A stretch of 33,916 nt of DNA, taken from assembly GCA_029859645.1 (NCBI GenBank), contig JAOUCS010000026.1, forward strand, positions 1 to 33,916, written 5' to 3'. Below the pieces are notes generated by a model. It saw only the letters and a program-made list of their open reading frames with translations. It was not told where the DNA came from and did not search any database. This stretch comes from Lysobacterales bacterium (GTDB taxonomy: Bacteria > Pseudomonadota > Gammaproteobacteria > Xanthomonadales > SZUA-36). The position numbers and the translations under genes are program-made. This document shows, piece after piece, positions 14,679-22,226 of the stretch; the stretch's first letter is position 1, and the number at the start of each line of letters is the position of its first letter.

Positions 14679-15302
14679 TCAGGAGACAGGGATCAGTATT
14701 TCGTTGCGCCGCATGAACCAGGGTTTGAACGGGGGATCGTAGCGGGCCCAGACTGGATCGCCGTTGATGGTTAATTGGTTTTTTGAAATCCAGGCTTTCA
14801 GCTCTTCAAGGTGCTCGGAATAGTTTTTCTCCGTCCACCGGCCGGAAAACCGGATGACGGCCGCCCTGAATGCTGGAACCTCCCGAATGCGTACGTCCGG
14901 GTTGGTCGGTTTCGGAAGGGTGCTCAGCGTGTAACTGGCGGGCATCATGAAGCTGACCATCCAGCCCCCTTCGGCAGCCTGCTGGCTGACAGGCGCCGTC
15001 ATGGCGATTTTTTCAGATGCCTTTTGCTGTGATACGGGAGCGGTCATGGCAATTTCATCATTGGTCTCATTGTCGCCACTGATGTACTTGAAAAGAGGCC
15101 TGAAGGCCCGGCCACCGGCATCTTCGAAATCGTCCTCCACCCTTGTTTCGGCAACAATTGAAGACGAGTAGTCCCGCAGTTCGATGTCACCCGCCTGCTC
15201 AATCACCGAGTACTCTGCTTCCTCGATTGCCATCAGTTCTCCACCGTTGGTGGTCAGCAACAGGATGACTGTGAGCACCCACCCGACCGTAAAATGATTC
15301 AT
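14679..15302 (-). CDS. SOUL-family heme-binding protein, membrane-anchored or exported
   Basis: 207 aa. ATG 15302 opens with an N-terminal hydrophobic segment ('FTVGWVLTVILLLTTNG', about residues 4-20), a signal peptide or anchor. The SOUL domain follows: 'AEYSVIEQAGDIELRDYSSSIVAET', 'FRPLFKYISGDN', and the doubled family motif 'IAMTAPVSQQ' (twice, about residues 83-110), then 'VPAFRAAVIRFSGRWTEKNYSEHLEELKAWI'. SOUL proteins bind heme/tetrapyrroles. The frame is open to 15374, but the chosen start has AAGG 8 nt upstream and exposes the signal sequence. It is the last gene of the CarH-divergent operon, 11 bp after the orphan protein gene. A tetrapyrrole binder would fit a photo-oxidative stress programme (inference). 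Confidence 0.85.
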   Translation of the reverse strand: MNHFTVGWVLTVILLLTTNGGELMAIEEAEYSVIEQAGDIELRDYSSSIVAETRVEDDFEDAGGRAFRPLFKYISGDNETNDEIAMTAPVSQQKASEKIAMTAPVSQQAAEGGWMVSFMMPASYTLSTLPKPTNPDVRIREVPAFRAAVIRFSGRWTEKNYSEHLEELKAWISKNQLTINGDPVWARYDPPFKPWFMRRNEILIPVS

Positions 15303-15313
15303 CGCATGCACCT

Positions 15314-15814
15314 TCAGAAATTTCTCGAATCGTAGGCCCAGTGCAACAGGGCCTGGCGTTGACGGGGCCGGCACAACAGGTCACCTTTCACGCAGTTTTT
15401 TCTGATCTGTGCGATATGGCGGGTCATGGCTTTCCAGCGTTTAATCTGCCGCAGATCATCCTCACAACGTCTTCCCATGTAGTACCGGCAATACCACTGA
15501 AACCAGCCGCGGGGATCATCGGGCCAGATCCAGCCCTTTTCCCGCCAGTAAGACAGGGGCTTGGAGGCATTGACGCCAAAAAAATTCAGCTTGTGATTCG
15601 GCTTCTGCGGGCTCAGCTTGGCGTTTTCGAACCACTCAGCAGGAAATTCTTCCTGGCAATCCGTCATGTACTTGCCTCCAAACACGCCCATTTGCAGCAT
15701 TTGTGCTGGTGTGAGGTCCGGTTTGAACTCCGCGTGAAAGTTCTCACCTACCGGCTCTGCCAGCAAGTAATGGTAGCCGGACTGCATCCGATCACTGACT
15801 GTCACTTTCTTCAT
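15314..15814 (-). CDS. conserved protein of unknown function associated with CFA-like methyltransferase
   Basis: 166 aa, cytosolic, no TM segment. It is rich in Trp, Tyr, Arg and Cys, with very conserved-looking stretches: 'LQMGVFGGKYMTDCQEEFPAEWF' (about 40-62), 'KGWIWPDDPRGWFQWYCRYYMGRR' (about 93-116) and 'RQIKRWKAMTRHIAQIRKNC...RPRQRQALLHWAYDSR' at the end. I recall near-identical sequences annotated only as 'hypothetical' in bacteria and microbial eukaryotes, without a function. It starts 8 bp after the upstream methyltransferase gene and ends 11 bp before the SOUL gene, so it is an integral member of the light/lipid operon. The pattern suggests an enzyme or nucleic-acid/lipid-binding protein; I assign no activity. 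Confidence 0.8.
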   Translation of the reverse strand: MKKVTVSDRMQSGYHYLLAEPVGENFHAEFKPDLTPAQMLQMGVFGGKYMTDCQEEFPAEWFENAKLSPQKPNHKLNFFGVNASKPLSYWREKGWIWPDDPRGWFQWYCRYYMGRRCEDDLRQIKRWKAMTRHIAQIRKNCVKGDLLCRPRQRQALLHWAYDSRNF

Positions 15815-15822
15815 GCTTCGTC

Positions 15823-17085
15823 TTATAGCGTTTTAAGCTGACACGCCGGTTTGGCAAACAGGATCTGGACATCGGAAATGGCTCGTTCCAGGAAGGCGCC
15901 TTCACAATAGCAGAGATAGTATTCCCACATCCGGATAAAAGTTTCCGAGAAGCCCTGTTGCCGAACTTCGGGCAAACGGGCGAAGAAATTTTCGCGCCAG
16001 CGGTTGAGGGTGGTCGCGTAATGCAGGCCGATGTCTTCCAGGCCCAGCAGGCGCATGTCGGTGTTGCGGGCGACCGAGGCAGTCATTACCGCGGAGGAAG
16101 GCAAACCACTGCCCGGAAAGATATAGCGCTGGATGAAATCTATTGTCTTGCGGTATTCGTCGTAGCGCTGATCAGCGATTGTAATGGCCTGGATCAGCAT
16201 GGCCCCATCAGGTTTAAGCAGGTCACTGCACTTGCTGAAATAGGTGTCGAACAGGCCGTGATCGATCGCCTCGATCATCTCGATCGACACCAGCTTGTCG
16301 AATTCGCCTTCGAGATTCCGGAAATCCTCGAACAGCAGAGTAATACGGTCCTGCAGCCCTGCTGCGGCGACCCGTTGTTTCGCATTTTCGTACTGTTCTT
16401 TCGAAATGGTCGTGGTAGTGACCCGGCAGCCATAGTTCTCGGCCGCGTAAAGCGCCAGGCCACCCCAGCCGGTGCCAATTTCCACCAGGTGGTCTTCGGC
16501 GGTCAGTTGCAAGCGGTCGCAGATATGCTTCATGCGGGTGAGCTGGGCCTGGTAAAGGCTGGTCTGCTCGTTTTCGAAGACGGCGGATGAGTACATCATC
16601 GTTTCATCCAGCCAGAGGGCGAAGAACTCGTTGCCGAGGTCATAATGGGCCGAAATGTTGCGGCGGGCACCTTCATGACTGTTTCGATTGACCCAGTGAA
16701 ACAGTTTTTGCAGCGGCTGCGTGAAGCGCGCCGCCCCGGTTTCCATGCCATCGAGCACTTCCCGGTTCTGCAGCAGAATGCGAACCAGCGATACCAGGTC
16801 ATCGCAGGTCCAGAAAGCATGCATGTAGGCCTCGCCACCGCCAATCGAACCGCCGAAAGCGATCTCGCTATAAAACCGGGGGTCCTTGACCTGGATATGT
16901 GCACTCAACAAGGTATCGTCGCCCTGACCAAACCAATACTCATCAGCACCATCCGTCAGATGAATGCAGCCCACTTCGAGCGGCTCAAGCTGTCGCAGCA
17001 CAATACGCCTGGCAATGCCGTCCAGCGCACTGGGCTTGACGGTGCCCGCCAGATGGCGTGGAGAGGACAGGGAGACGGATTTCAC
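15823..17085 (-). CDS. CFA-synthase-like SAM-dependent fatty-acyl methyltransferase (UfaM/CfaA-like)
   Basis: 420 aa. The C-terminal methyltransferase has 'HYDLGNEFFALWLDETMMYSS' (147-167), the SAM motif 'VEIGTGWGGLALYAAENYGC' (201-220) and 'YIFPGSGLPS' (321-330). Enzymes of this family add a methyl or methylene group from SAM to a double bond of a phospholipid acyl chain at the membrane. Compared from memory with E. coli Cfa, two of the five bicarbonate-site residues differ: Cys139 is Ser167 and His266 is Gln299, while the Glu (E272), Ile (I301) and Tyr (Y356) are kept. This suggests a methyltransferase of the UfaM type rather than a true cyclopropane synthase. It overlaps the DUF1365 gene by 4 bp. 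Confidence 0.9.
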   Translation of the reverse strand: MKSVSLSSPRHLAGTVKPSALDGIARRIVLRQLEPLEVGCIHLTDGADEYWFGQGDDTLLSAHIQVKDPRFYSEIAFGGSIGGGEAYMHAFWTCDDLVSLVRILLQNREVLDGMETGAARFTQPLQKLFHWVNRNSHEGARRNISAHYDLGNEFFALWLDETMMYSSAVFENEQTSLYQAQLTRMKHICDRLQLTAEDHLVEIGTGWGGLALYAAENYGCRVTTTTISKEQYENAKQRVAAAGLQDRITLLFEDFRNLEGEFDKLVSIEMIEAIDHGLFDTYFSKCSDLLKPDGAMLIQAITIADQRYDEYRKTIDFIQRYIFPGSGLPSSAVMTASVARNTDMRLLGLEDIGLHYATTLNRWRENFFARLPEVRQQGFSETFIRMWEYYLCYCEGAFLERAISDVQILFAKPACQLKTL

Positions 17086-17861
17086 TTTATTTCCTCCAGT
17101 GCAGGCCGGTTTTTATCCGGGTGGTCATGCACCGGAGCACCTTTGATCCAGAGCTTCAGGGCCTGCCAGTGAATTGCCACGATTATCTTGAGCGTCATCA
17201 TCGGAAACCGAATCAACACACCCGCCAGTGATCGGGCGCCGATCTCCTTTCGATCCAGCACCAGGGTCGAATCGAAAATCTTTTGGCCATCGCGCGCATT
17301 CTCCATATGCGTGGTCAACTGTTTCCCCGGTGTGTTGAATCGCCAGTCGTAATCTACATCCATCTGCATGAACGGGGAAACGTGCATTTCTTTTTTCGGA
17401 AAGTACCGCTTGTGCTCGCCCTCACCCTGGTTGATTGCCTGTGGCAACACGTAGCAGTGGCGTTCACCCCAGGGTGTATTGTTAACTTCCGCGACGATCG
17501 TTTCCAGCACGGTATCGTCCTCGTTATAACAATAATAGAAACTTACCGGATTAAAAACGTAGCCGAAATACCTCAGCTGGGTCAAGAGCCTGATGGGCCC
17601 ACGCGGACGCTGTCCGGTTTCCGAAGCAACCAGGTCACGCACAGACTGGTCCAACGGAGCGGACGGATCACCCAGGTGGTCTTCGCGACGAAAGCGAGCG
17701 AGGGCCGGCCGGCGGGTTGACCAAAACCAGCGCCCACGAAACAATCCAGGCAATTCAGCCAGGTCCAGGTACATCATGAACATCCGGTAACTGAACTCGT
17801 GCGCCACCGGCGCCATTCGGCGATGCCTAACTTGCCCGAGGTAAATAGCGCTGCTGGTCAT
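17082..17861 (-). CDS. DUF1365 family protein
   Basis: 259 aa. The family opening 'SAIYLGQVRHRRMAPVAHEFSYRMFMMYLDLAELP' and the core 'IRLLTQLRYFGYVFNPVSFYYCYN' plus 'EVNNTPWGERHCYVL' are diagnostic. ATG 17861 is chosen because it begins the conserved N-terminus; the frame is open to 17918. DUF1365 genes very commonly sit between an FAD amine-oxidase-like gene and a CFA-like methyltransferase gene, as here: it overlaps the former by 35 bp and the latter by 4 bp. In Rhodobacter a similar sigmaE-controlled set is required for furan fatty acids, but I do not know from the sequence which step DUF1365 performs. No TM segment is obvious except a C-terminal hydrophobic stretch. Confidence 0.92.
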   Translation of the reverse strand: MTSSAIYLGQVRHRRMAPVAHEFSYRMFMMYLDLAELPGLFRGRWFWSTRRPALARFRREDHLGDPSAPLDQSVRDLVASETGQRPRGPIRLLTQLRYFGYVFNPVSFYYCYNEDDTVLETIVAEVNNTPWGERHCYVLPQAINQGEGEHKRYFPKKEMHVSPFMQMDVDYDWRFNTPGKQLTTHMENARDGQKIFDSTLVLDRKEIGARSLAGVLIRFPMMTLKIIVAIHWQALKLWIKGAPVHDHPDKNRPALEEIK

Positions 17862-19131
17862 CTTGATACCCTGAACCGGAAAGGTCTTCAATAAAGTGGT
17901 CGACGGCAGCCAGCGCACTGACTACGCCGTCCTCGTGGAATCCATTTCGCCAGTAAGCTCCGCAGAAGTAAGTGCCGCGGGCGCCGTTGACCTCCCGGTG
18001 GCGCTGTTGCGCGGCCACTGCCTGCTGGGTAAAAACCGGATGGGCGTACTGAATGACCTGGATGATTTTCTGCGGATCGATTGCATGAGTGTGGTTGAGC
18101 GTTACGCAGAATTCCAGCGGAGCATCCAGGCCCTGCAGGATGTTCATGTTGTAGGTTAGCGCGACCTTGCCGTCCGGGTCGGCGTGCCCCCCTGGAATGT
18201 GATAGTTCCAGGCTGCCCAGGCCCGCCGCCTGCGGGGCATGAGCGAATCATCTGTGTGCAACACCGCTTCGTTCTGCTGATAGGCGATTGCTCCGAGCAC
18301 TTCCTGTTCCTGCGATGTGGGATCAGCGAGCAGGGCCAGGGCCTGGTCGCTGTGACAGGCCAGGAACACGCGGTCATATCGCTCGATTTCAGCGCCCCTG
18401 GCCTTGACCTCGATGTATTGCGGGTGGCGGCGGATCCATTCAACGGCGCAATTCAAGCGGATCCGGTCACGGTGACCGCCGGTCAACTTGTCGAGATAAT
18501 TGCGGGATCCACCCTTGATCACTCTCCAGGTGGGCCGGTCGTCGACGGACAACAAGCCATGGTTGTGAAAAAAGCGGACGAAGAAAGCCGCCGGCACGGA
18601 ACGCATTCCATCCGGTGTAGCTGACCAGATAGCAGCGCCCATGGGCACGATGTAGTGTTCAACGAACTGCTGTGAGTACCCGTTTTCAGACAGAAAATCT
18701 CCCAGTGTGATGGTGTTTTCCGGATCATCCAGCAGCGCGGTCGCCTCGCGGTTGAAGCGTAGTATATCGAGCAGCATACGATAGAACGAAGGCCTGAACA
18801 GATTACTGCGCTGCGCGAACAGCGCATTGAGCGATGCCCCGTTGTACTCCAGCGGGCGCCGTTCGCTGCGTACGCTGAAACTCATTTCGCTGGGCTGCGA
18901 CTCCACACCGAGCTCATCGAGCAAGGCGATGAAGTGCGGATAAGTGACGTCATTGAAGACGATAAAGCCTGTATCGACGGCCCATTTTTGACCAGCAGCG
19001 ACCACGTCAACCGTGTTGGTATGTCCGCCGATCCGGTTATCCGCCTCAAAAACGGTTATGTCGTGTTGCTTTGCCAGTTTGTAGGCGGCAACGTTGCCGG
19101 CGATGCCGGTCCCGATGATCGCAATTTTCAT
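17827..19131 (-). CDS. FAD-dependent amine-oxidase/desaturase-like oxidoreductase
   Basis: 434 aa. The N-terminus 'KIAIIGTGIAGNVAAYKLAKQHDITVFEADNRIGGHTNTV' is a textbook FAD Rossmann motif (G7-T-G-I-A-G12) plus the amine-oxidase GG-R/H-T element. The conserved 'DTGFIVFNDVTYPHFIALLDELGV' and C-terminal 'GTYFCGAYWRNGFHEDGVVSALAAVDH' (FAD-binding) follow. Start ATG 19131 is 4 bp after the lipocalin gene; the frame is open to 19239 but the extension has no family match. This subfamily is found next to or fused with CFA-like methyltransferases, including the N-terminal oxidase domain of plant cyclopropane synthases (from memory). It most likely oxidises, desaturates or oxygenates the methylated acyl chain. 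A role like UfaD/UfaO of furan fatty acid synthesis is inferred. Confidence 0.9.
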   Translation of the reverse strand: MKIAIIGTGIAGNVAAYKLAKQHDITVFEADNRIGGHTNTVDVVAAGQKWAVDTGFIVFNDVTYPHFIALLDELGVESQPSEMSFSVRSERRPLEYNGASLNALFAQRSNLFRPSFYRMLLDILRFNREATALLDDPENTITLGDFLSENGYSQQFVEHYIVPMGAAIWSATPDGMRSVPAAFFVRFFHNHGLLSVDDRPTWRVIKGGSRNYLDKLTGGHRDRIRLNCAVEWIRRHPQYIEVKARGAEIERYDRVFLACHSDQALALLADPTSQEQEVLGAIAYQQNEAVLHTDDSLMPRRRRAWAAWNYHIPGGHADPDGKVALTYNMNILQGLDAPLEFCVTLNHTHAIDPQKIIQVIQYAHPVFTQQAVAAQQRHREVNGARGTYFCGAYWRNGFHEDGVVSALAAVDHFIEDLSGSGYQDDQQRYLPRAS

Positions 19132-19135
19132 CGCA

Positions 19136-19663
19136 TCACCATTGCTGCGGAACGCGCTGCAGCTGCGAGATATCGTAGCCGGCTTCAGTAATGAACTGCA
19201 CAGCTTTCTGGTACTCGGCTGCTGGCATCTCGGGTTCACGCGACATCAGCCAGACATAATCCCGCTTGTTTCTGCCGATAATGGTGGTCGAATAGTCTTC
19301 CGCGAGGTAGATGATCCGGTAGTCACCCTTGATCGGCCAGACAAACTGCATACCCCACTCGGCATTGGTGGTCGTGTCGCGGACAAACCCCCTCGGGCGG
19401 TAGGTTTTCTCTTTGCCATCAAACGCATCCTTGCGAAAAGTGAACGTCGTCGCAATCGTGCCGTCATCATCGAGATGGTAGGACTCCACGGCATTGTGGG
19501 CCCCTTTCTCGACGAAGGTCGGAATATTGGCGATCACGTACCAGTCGCCCATGAAACGCTCGAGGTCGACGTAGTTTACCGTCTCGAGCGGCGGTGGTGC
19601 GGCCTGGCAGGCGGACACCAGGGCTGCGCCTGAGAGCGTCAGTAATGTGTTTCTGATTGACAT
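19136..19663 (-). CDS. lipocalin-family lipoprotein (Blc-like)
   Basis: 175 aa. A lipoprotein signal peptide with lipobox 'LVSAC' gives Cys19 as the lipidated residue. The lipocalin domain has 'VDLERFMGDWYVIANIPTF' (the GxW motif), 'GFVRDTTTNAEWGMQFVWPIKGDYRIIYLAEDYSTTIIGRNKRDYVWLMSR' and a C-terminal helix. Bacterial lipocalins are outer-membrane lipoproteins that bind lysophospholipids or fatty acids. It lies 4 bp upstream of the FAD oxidase gene and 40 bp downstream of the DUF1295 fusion gene. In an operon that modifies acyl chains it could bind or shuttle damaged or modified lipids (inference). Confidence 0.93.
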   Translation of the reverse strand: MSIRNTLLTLSGAALVSACQAAPPPLETVNYVDLERFMGDWYVIANIPTFVEKGAHNAVESYHLDDDGTIATTFTFRKDAFDGKEKTYRPRGFVRDTTTNAEWGMQFVWPIKGDYRIIYLAEDYSTTIIGRNKRDYVWLMSREPEMPAAEYQKAVQFITEAGYDISQLQRVPQQW

Positions 19664-19703
19664 GATGCGGCTGTCTCCTGGTCAATGATTGCAGTTTGCG
19701 GAC

Positions 19704-21137
19704 TTACATCCGCTCGTATCTGAGTGTTCGGCCGCCCCGTACTTCACTTTCCAGGGCCAGCCATTCGTTGTCGGTCGAGTACCAGAGGTCCAGGTTGATC
19801 GCGCCGGCCGCCAGGCGATAGCGATAGGAAGGACGCGATTCACCCCGGACCTCCAGTTCCTCGAAAACAGGGCTGGAAATATCCACATCCAGCAATGTGC
19901 CGTCCTGGGCATTCAGCAGGCGGCTCTGCTCCAGCACCTTGGGATTCCAGAAGGCAAAGCTCATGACGCATTCCGGGAGGGTGGCTTCACCTTGCACGCC
20001 GGCCACCCGGAATTGTCCCGGTTCCTGCCGTCCATCCACGCGAAAAGGTTCACCGTTGGCATCGGTTCGTGAATGGATGCTTTGCAGGCAATCCCCGGTC
20101 CAGATCTCGGACGTCTCATGCTGATACTGGAACAGGCTGATGAACAACATCTTGTAGTCAAAGTCAGCTACGCTTCTCATCTGTTTCATGCCCGCCAGTT
20201 CAGCGACAAAATAGTTCTGGTAGCCGATTTCCTGGTCATCAAGATAGACTTTGAATCGCCAGGCGCTGCCCACGGGCAACTCGCGAGTCAAGGATTCCTG
20301 GGCGCCGACGGGTTGCAAGGCCAGCATGCTCAGCAACACCAGGGTCGCGACGCCAGTAGACTTCAGTTTGCGGGGCTTGCCGGGAAAGAAGGCGTTGGTT
20401 TTCCGGATATAATCGCGATACGCGGGACGGCGTCCGGCGATATCTTTTTCGAGCATAGCCACGCCGGAAACACGCAGCAGCAGGAATGTCATCAGCAGCG
20501 GGGCAATGATCGTCCACCACGCACCGGCACTCAGCGCCAACAGGTAGAATCCCCACCACAAAACCGCCTCACCGAAATAGTTGGGGTGACGCGTGTAGCG
20601 CCACAAACCGGTGTCCAGTACGGCTGTTTCGGAGCGTTTGTCTTTCAAAAAACGCGACAACTGAAAGTCCCCGACGACTTCAAAGACCATGCCGATGAGC
20701 CAAAGTGCAACGCCCAGGTAATCAAGCGGCCCAGGTGGTGCCTCCCCGCTGACAGCCGCGACGACGGGAAGGCAGATCACCCAGGCCAACAAACCCTGAA
20801 AAAGGAAAACGATATAAAGGCTTTTGAATTCGAAATTCGGCTGATTATTCGCCCTTATCGCCTGGTAACGGCGGTCCTCACCTTCACCGTGATTGCGCAC
20901 GGTGATATAGGCGGACAAGCGAATCGCCCAGATCGCGACCAACGCAGTCATTAGCGTCACGCGCGGCCCCAGCGTGTCTGCGAAAACCAGGTAGGCGAGC
21001 AGACAGGCAAGGATCATCAGCGACCAGAGGCTGTCGACAATACTGACGTCCTTGCGCACCAGGCTGACCAACCAGGTCAATACACTGATCGCGAGCACTA
21101 CCAGCAATGAATAGAGCCAGGCGTTGAGGTCCAGCAT
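19704..21137 (-). CDS. DUF1295 membrane reductase-like domain fused to a periplasmic DUF6134-like domain
   Basis: 477 aa. Residues ~1-255 are a polytopic DUF1295 (steroid 5-alpha-reductase/ICMT-like) protein with about seven TM helices and the signature 'GLWRYTRHPNYFGEAVLWWGFYL' (about 178-200). That domain normally ends just after 'YIRKTNAFFPGKP', as here. The frame then runs on into a signal-like hydrophobic segment ('GVATLVLLSMLALQPVGAQ', about 262-280) and a ~195-residue soluble domain ending 'RTLRYERM', resembling free-standing DUF6134-type exported proteins (family name from memory). So it looks like a gene fusion with the second domain in the periplasm. ATG 21137 is 5 bp after the preceding methyltransferase stop. 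The reductase substrate is unknown; modified fatty acyl chains are a candidate. Confidence 0.8.
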   Translation of the reverse strand: MLDLNAWLYSLLVVLAISVLTWLVSLVRKDVSIVDSLWSLMILACLLAYLVFADTLGPRVTLMTALVAIWAIRLSAYITVRNHGEGEDRRYQAIRANNQPNFEFKSLYIVFLFQGLLAWVICLPVVAAVSGEAPPGPLDYLGVALWLIGMVFEVVGDFQLSRFLKDKRSETAVLDTGLWRYTRHPNYFGEAVLWWGFYLLALSAGAWWTIIAPLLMTFLLLRVSGVAMLEKDIAGRRPAYRDYIRKTNAFFPGKPRKLKSTGVATLVLLSMLALQPVGAQESLTRELPVGSAWRFKVYLDDQEIGYQNYFVAELAGMKQMRSVADFDYKMLFISLFQYQHETSEIWTGDCLQSIHSRTDANGEPFRVDGRQEPGQFRVAGVQGEATLPECVMSFAFWNPKVLEQSRLLNAQDGTLLDVDISSPVFEELEVRGESRPSYRYRLAAGAINLDLWYSTDNEWLALESEVRGGRTLRYERM

Positions 21138-21142
21138 GGCGA

Positions 21143-22198
21143 TCAGTCCCGCGGCGCAAACAGGTAGTGCGAAACGTACCATTCACGCCCATTGTCGTAA
21201 CCGAACAGCTCAGCGCAGGCCATGAAGAAGATGCGCCAGCGCTGGAACCAGCGTTCGGCATTTTCTGCGCCGTAGGTTTGCGCCATGATGGGCAAGACGC
21301 GGTCACGCCGGGCGTCCATGTTTTTCAGCCAGGCGTTAGCCGTTTTCTCATAATGCGTGCCGTTCCAGCGATCCCGCCGGACCAGCCTCAACTGCTCCTG
21401 GAACCGCGCCGGCAAATCGTCGGACGGCATGATGCCGCCGGAAAAAAAATGACGTCCCATCCAGTCGGAAGGTCCTTCATCGAGAAATTCGTAAGCACTG
21501 CTGCGGTGGCAGAAGATGTGCATGAAAAATCGGCCATCCGAATTCAGCCATTGGCTGATGCGGCCGAACAGTTCACGATAGTTACGCATGTGCTCGAACA
21601 TTTCAACGGAAACGATCCGGTCAAAGGTCTGGTCCGGGAAAAAGTCATTCATGTCGCGGGTCACGACCTGGATGTTGTCCAGGCCTCGCTCCCGGGCCAG
21701 GTGGCGAATATGCTCTCCCTGCGGCCTGGAATTGGAAACCGAGTAGATCCTGCAGGCGGGGTAGTGTTCCGCAATCCACAGGCTGAGCGACCCCCAGCCA
21801 CAGCCCAGGTCGAGGATCTTCATTCCGTCTTCGATACCGGCACGCTGACAGCTTATGTCAAGCGCTTCCGCTTCAGCCTGGCTCAGAGATGCTGTTTCCT
21901 CACCCCAGTGGCAACAGCTGTACTTGGCATGCTTACCGAGCACTTCATTGAAAAACTCGGGAGGTACCTCGTAGTGTTGCTCGTTGGCGAGCTCAGGAAC
22001 CAGGGCGACTGGGGATTGGTTCATTTTACGGACAAATGCTTCCAGCAACTGGCCTGATATCTCGATATCGTCGGCCCTGATGTCTTTCAATCTTTGACGG
22101 CAGAGTCGCCTGATGCCGGCGCGTAACACGCTGTCCGGCACCAGGCCACGTTCTGACCAGTCAAGGACGGTGCTTGATGCTATAGCGGCTGTGCTCAT
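21143..22198 (-). CDS. second CFA-like SAM-dependent methyltransferase
   Basis: 351 aa, shorter than classical Cfa and closer to the coclaurine-N-methyltransferase-like branch. 'QHYEVPPEFFNEVLGKHAKYSCCHW' replaces the HYDxGN substrate motif. The SAM loop is 'ILDLGCGWGSLSLWIAEHYP', with 'VSVEMFEHMRNY' and 'FMHIFCH' following. Unlike the other methyltransferase of this operon it keeps the Cys (YSC), Glu (FEH) and His (MHI) corresponding to the bicarbonate site of Cfa. The ATG at 22198 has AAGGA 7 nt upstream; an in-frame TTG immediately precedes it. It starts 28 bp after the DUF4397 gene and 5 bp before the DUF1295 fusion. Two different acyl methyltransferases in one operon suggests successive methylations, as in dimethylated furan fatty acids, but that is inference. 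Confidence 0.87.
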   Translation of the reverse strand: MSTAAIASSTVLDWSERGLVPDSVLRAGIRRLCRQRLKDIRADDIEISGQLLEAFVRKMNQSPVALVPELANEQHYEVPPEFFNEVLGKHAKYSCCHWGEETASLSQAEAEALDISCQRAGIEDGMKILDLGCGWGSLSLWIAEHYPACRIYSVSNSRPQGEHIRHLARERGLDNIQVVTRDMNDFFPDQTFDRIVSVEMFEHMRNYRELFGRISQWLNSDGRFFMHIFCHRSSAYEFLDEGPSDWMGRHFFSGGIMPSDDLPARFQEQLRLVRRDRWNGTHYEKTANAWLKNMDARRDRVLPIMAQTYGAENAERWFQRWRIFFMACAELFGYDNGREWYVSHYLFAPRD

Positions 22199-22226
22199 CA
22201 AAGTGTCCTTGGTTAATGGTTAAATA

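Noticed and set aside
15300-15374. Upstream extension of the SOUL gene
   Set aside because: It would overlap the end of the preceding gene and place the hydrophobic signal segment internally; ATG 15302 has a suitable AAGG.
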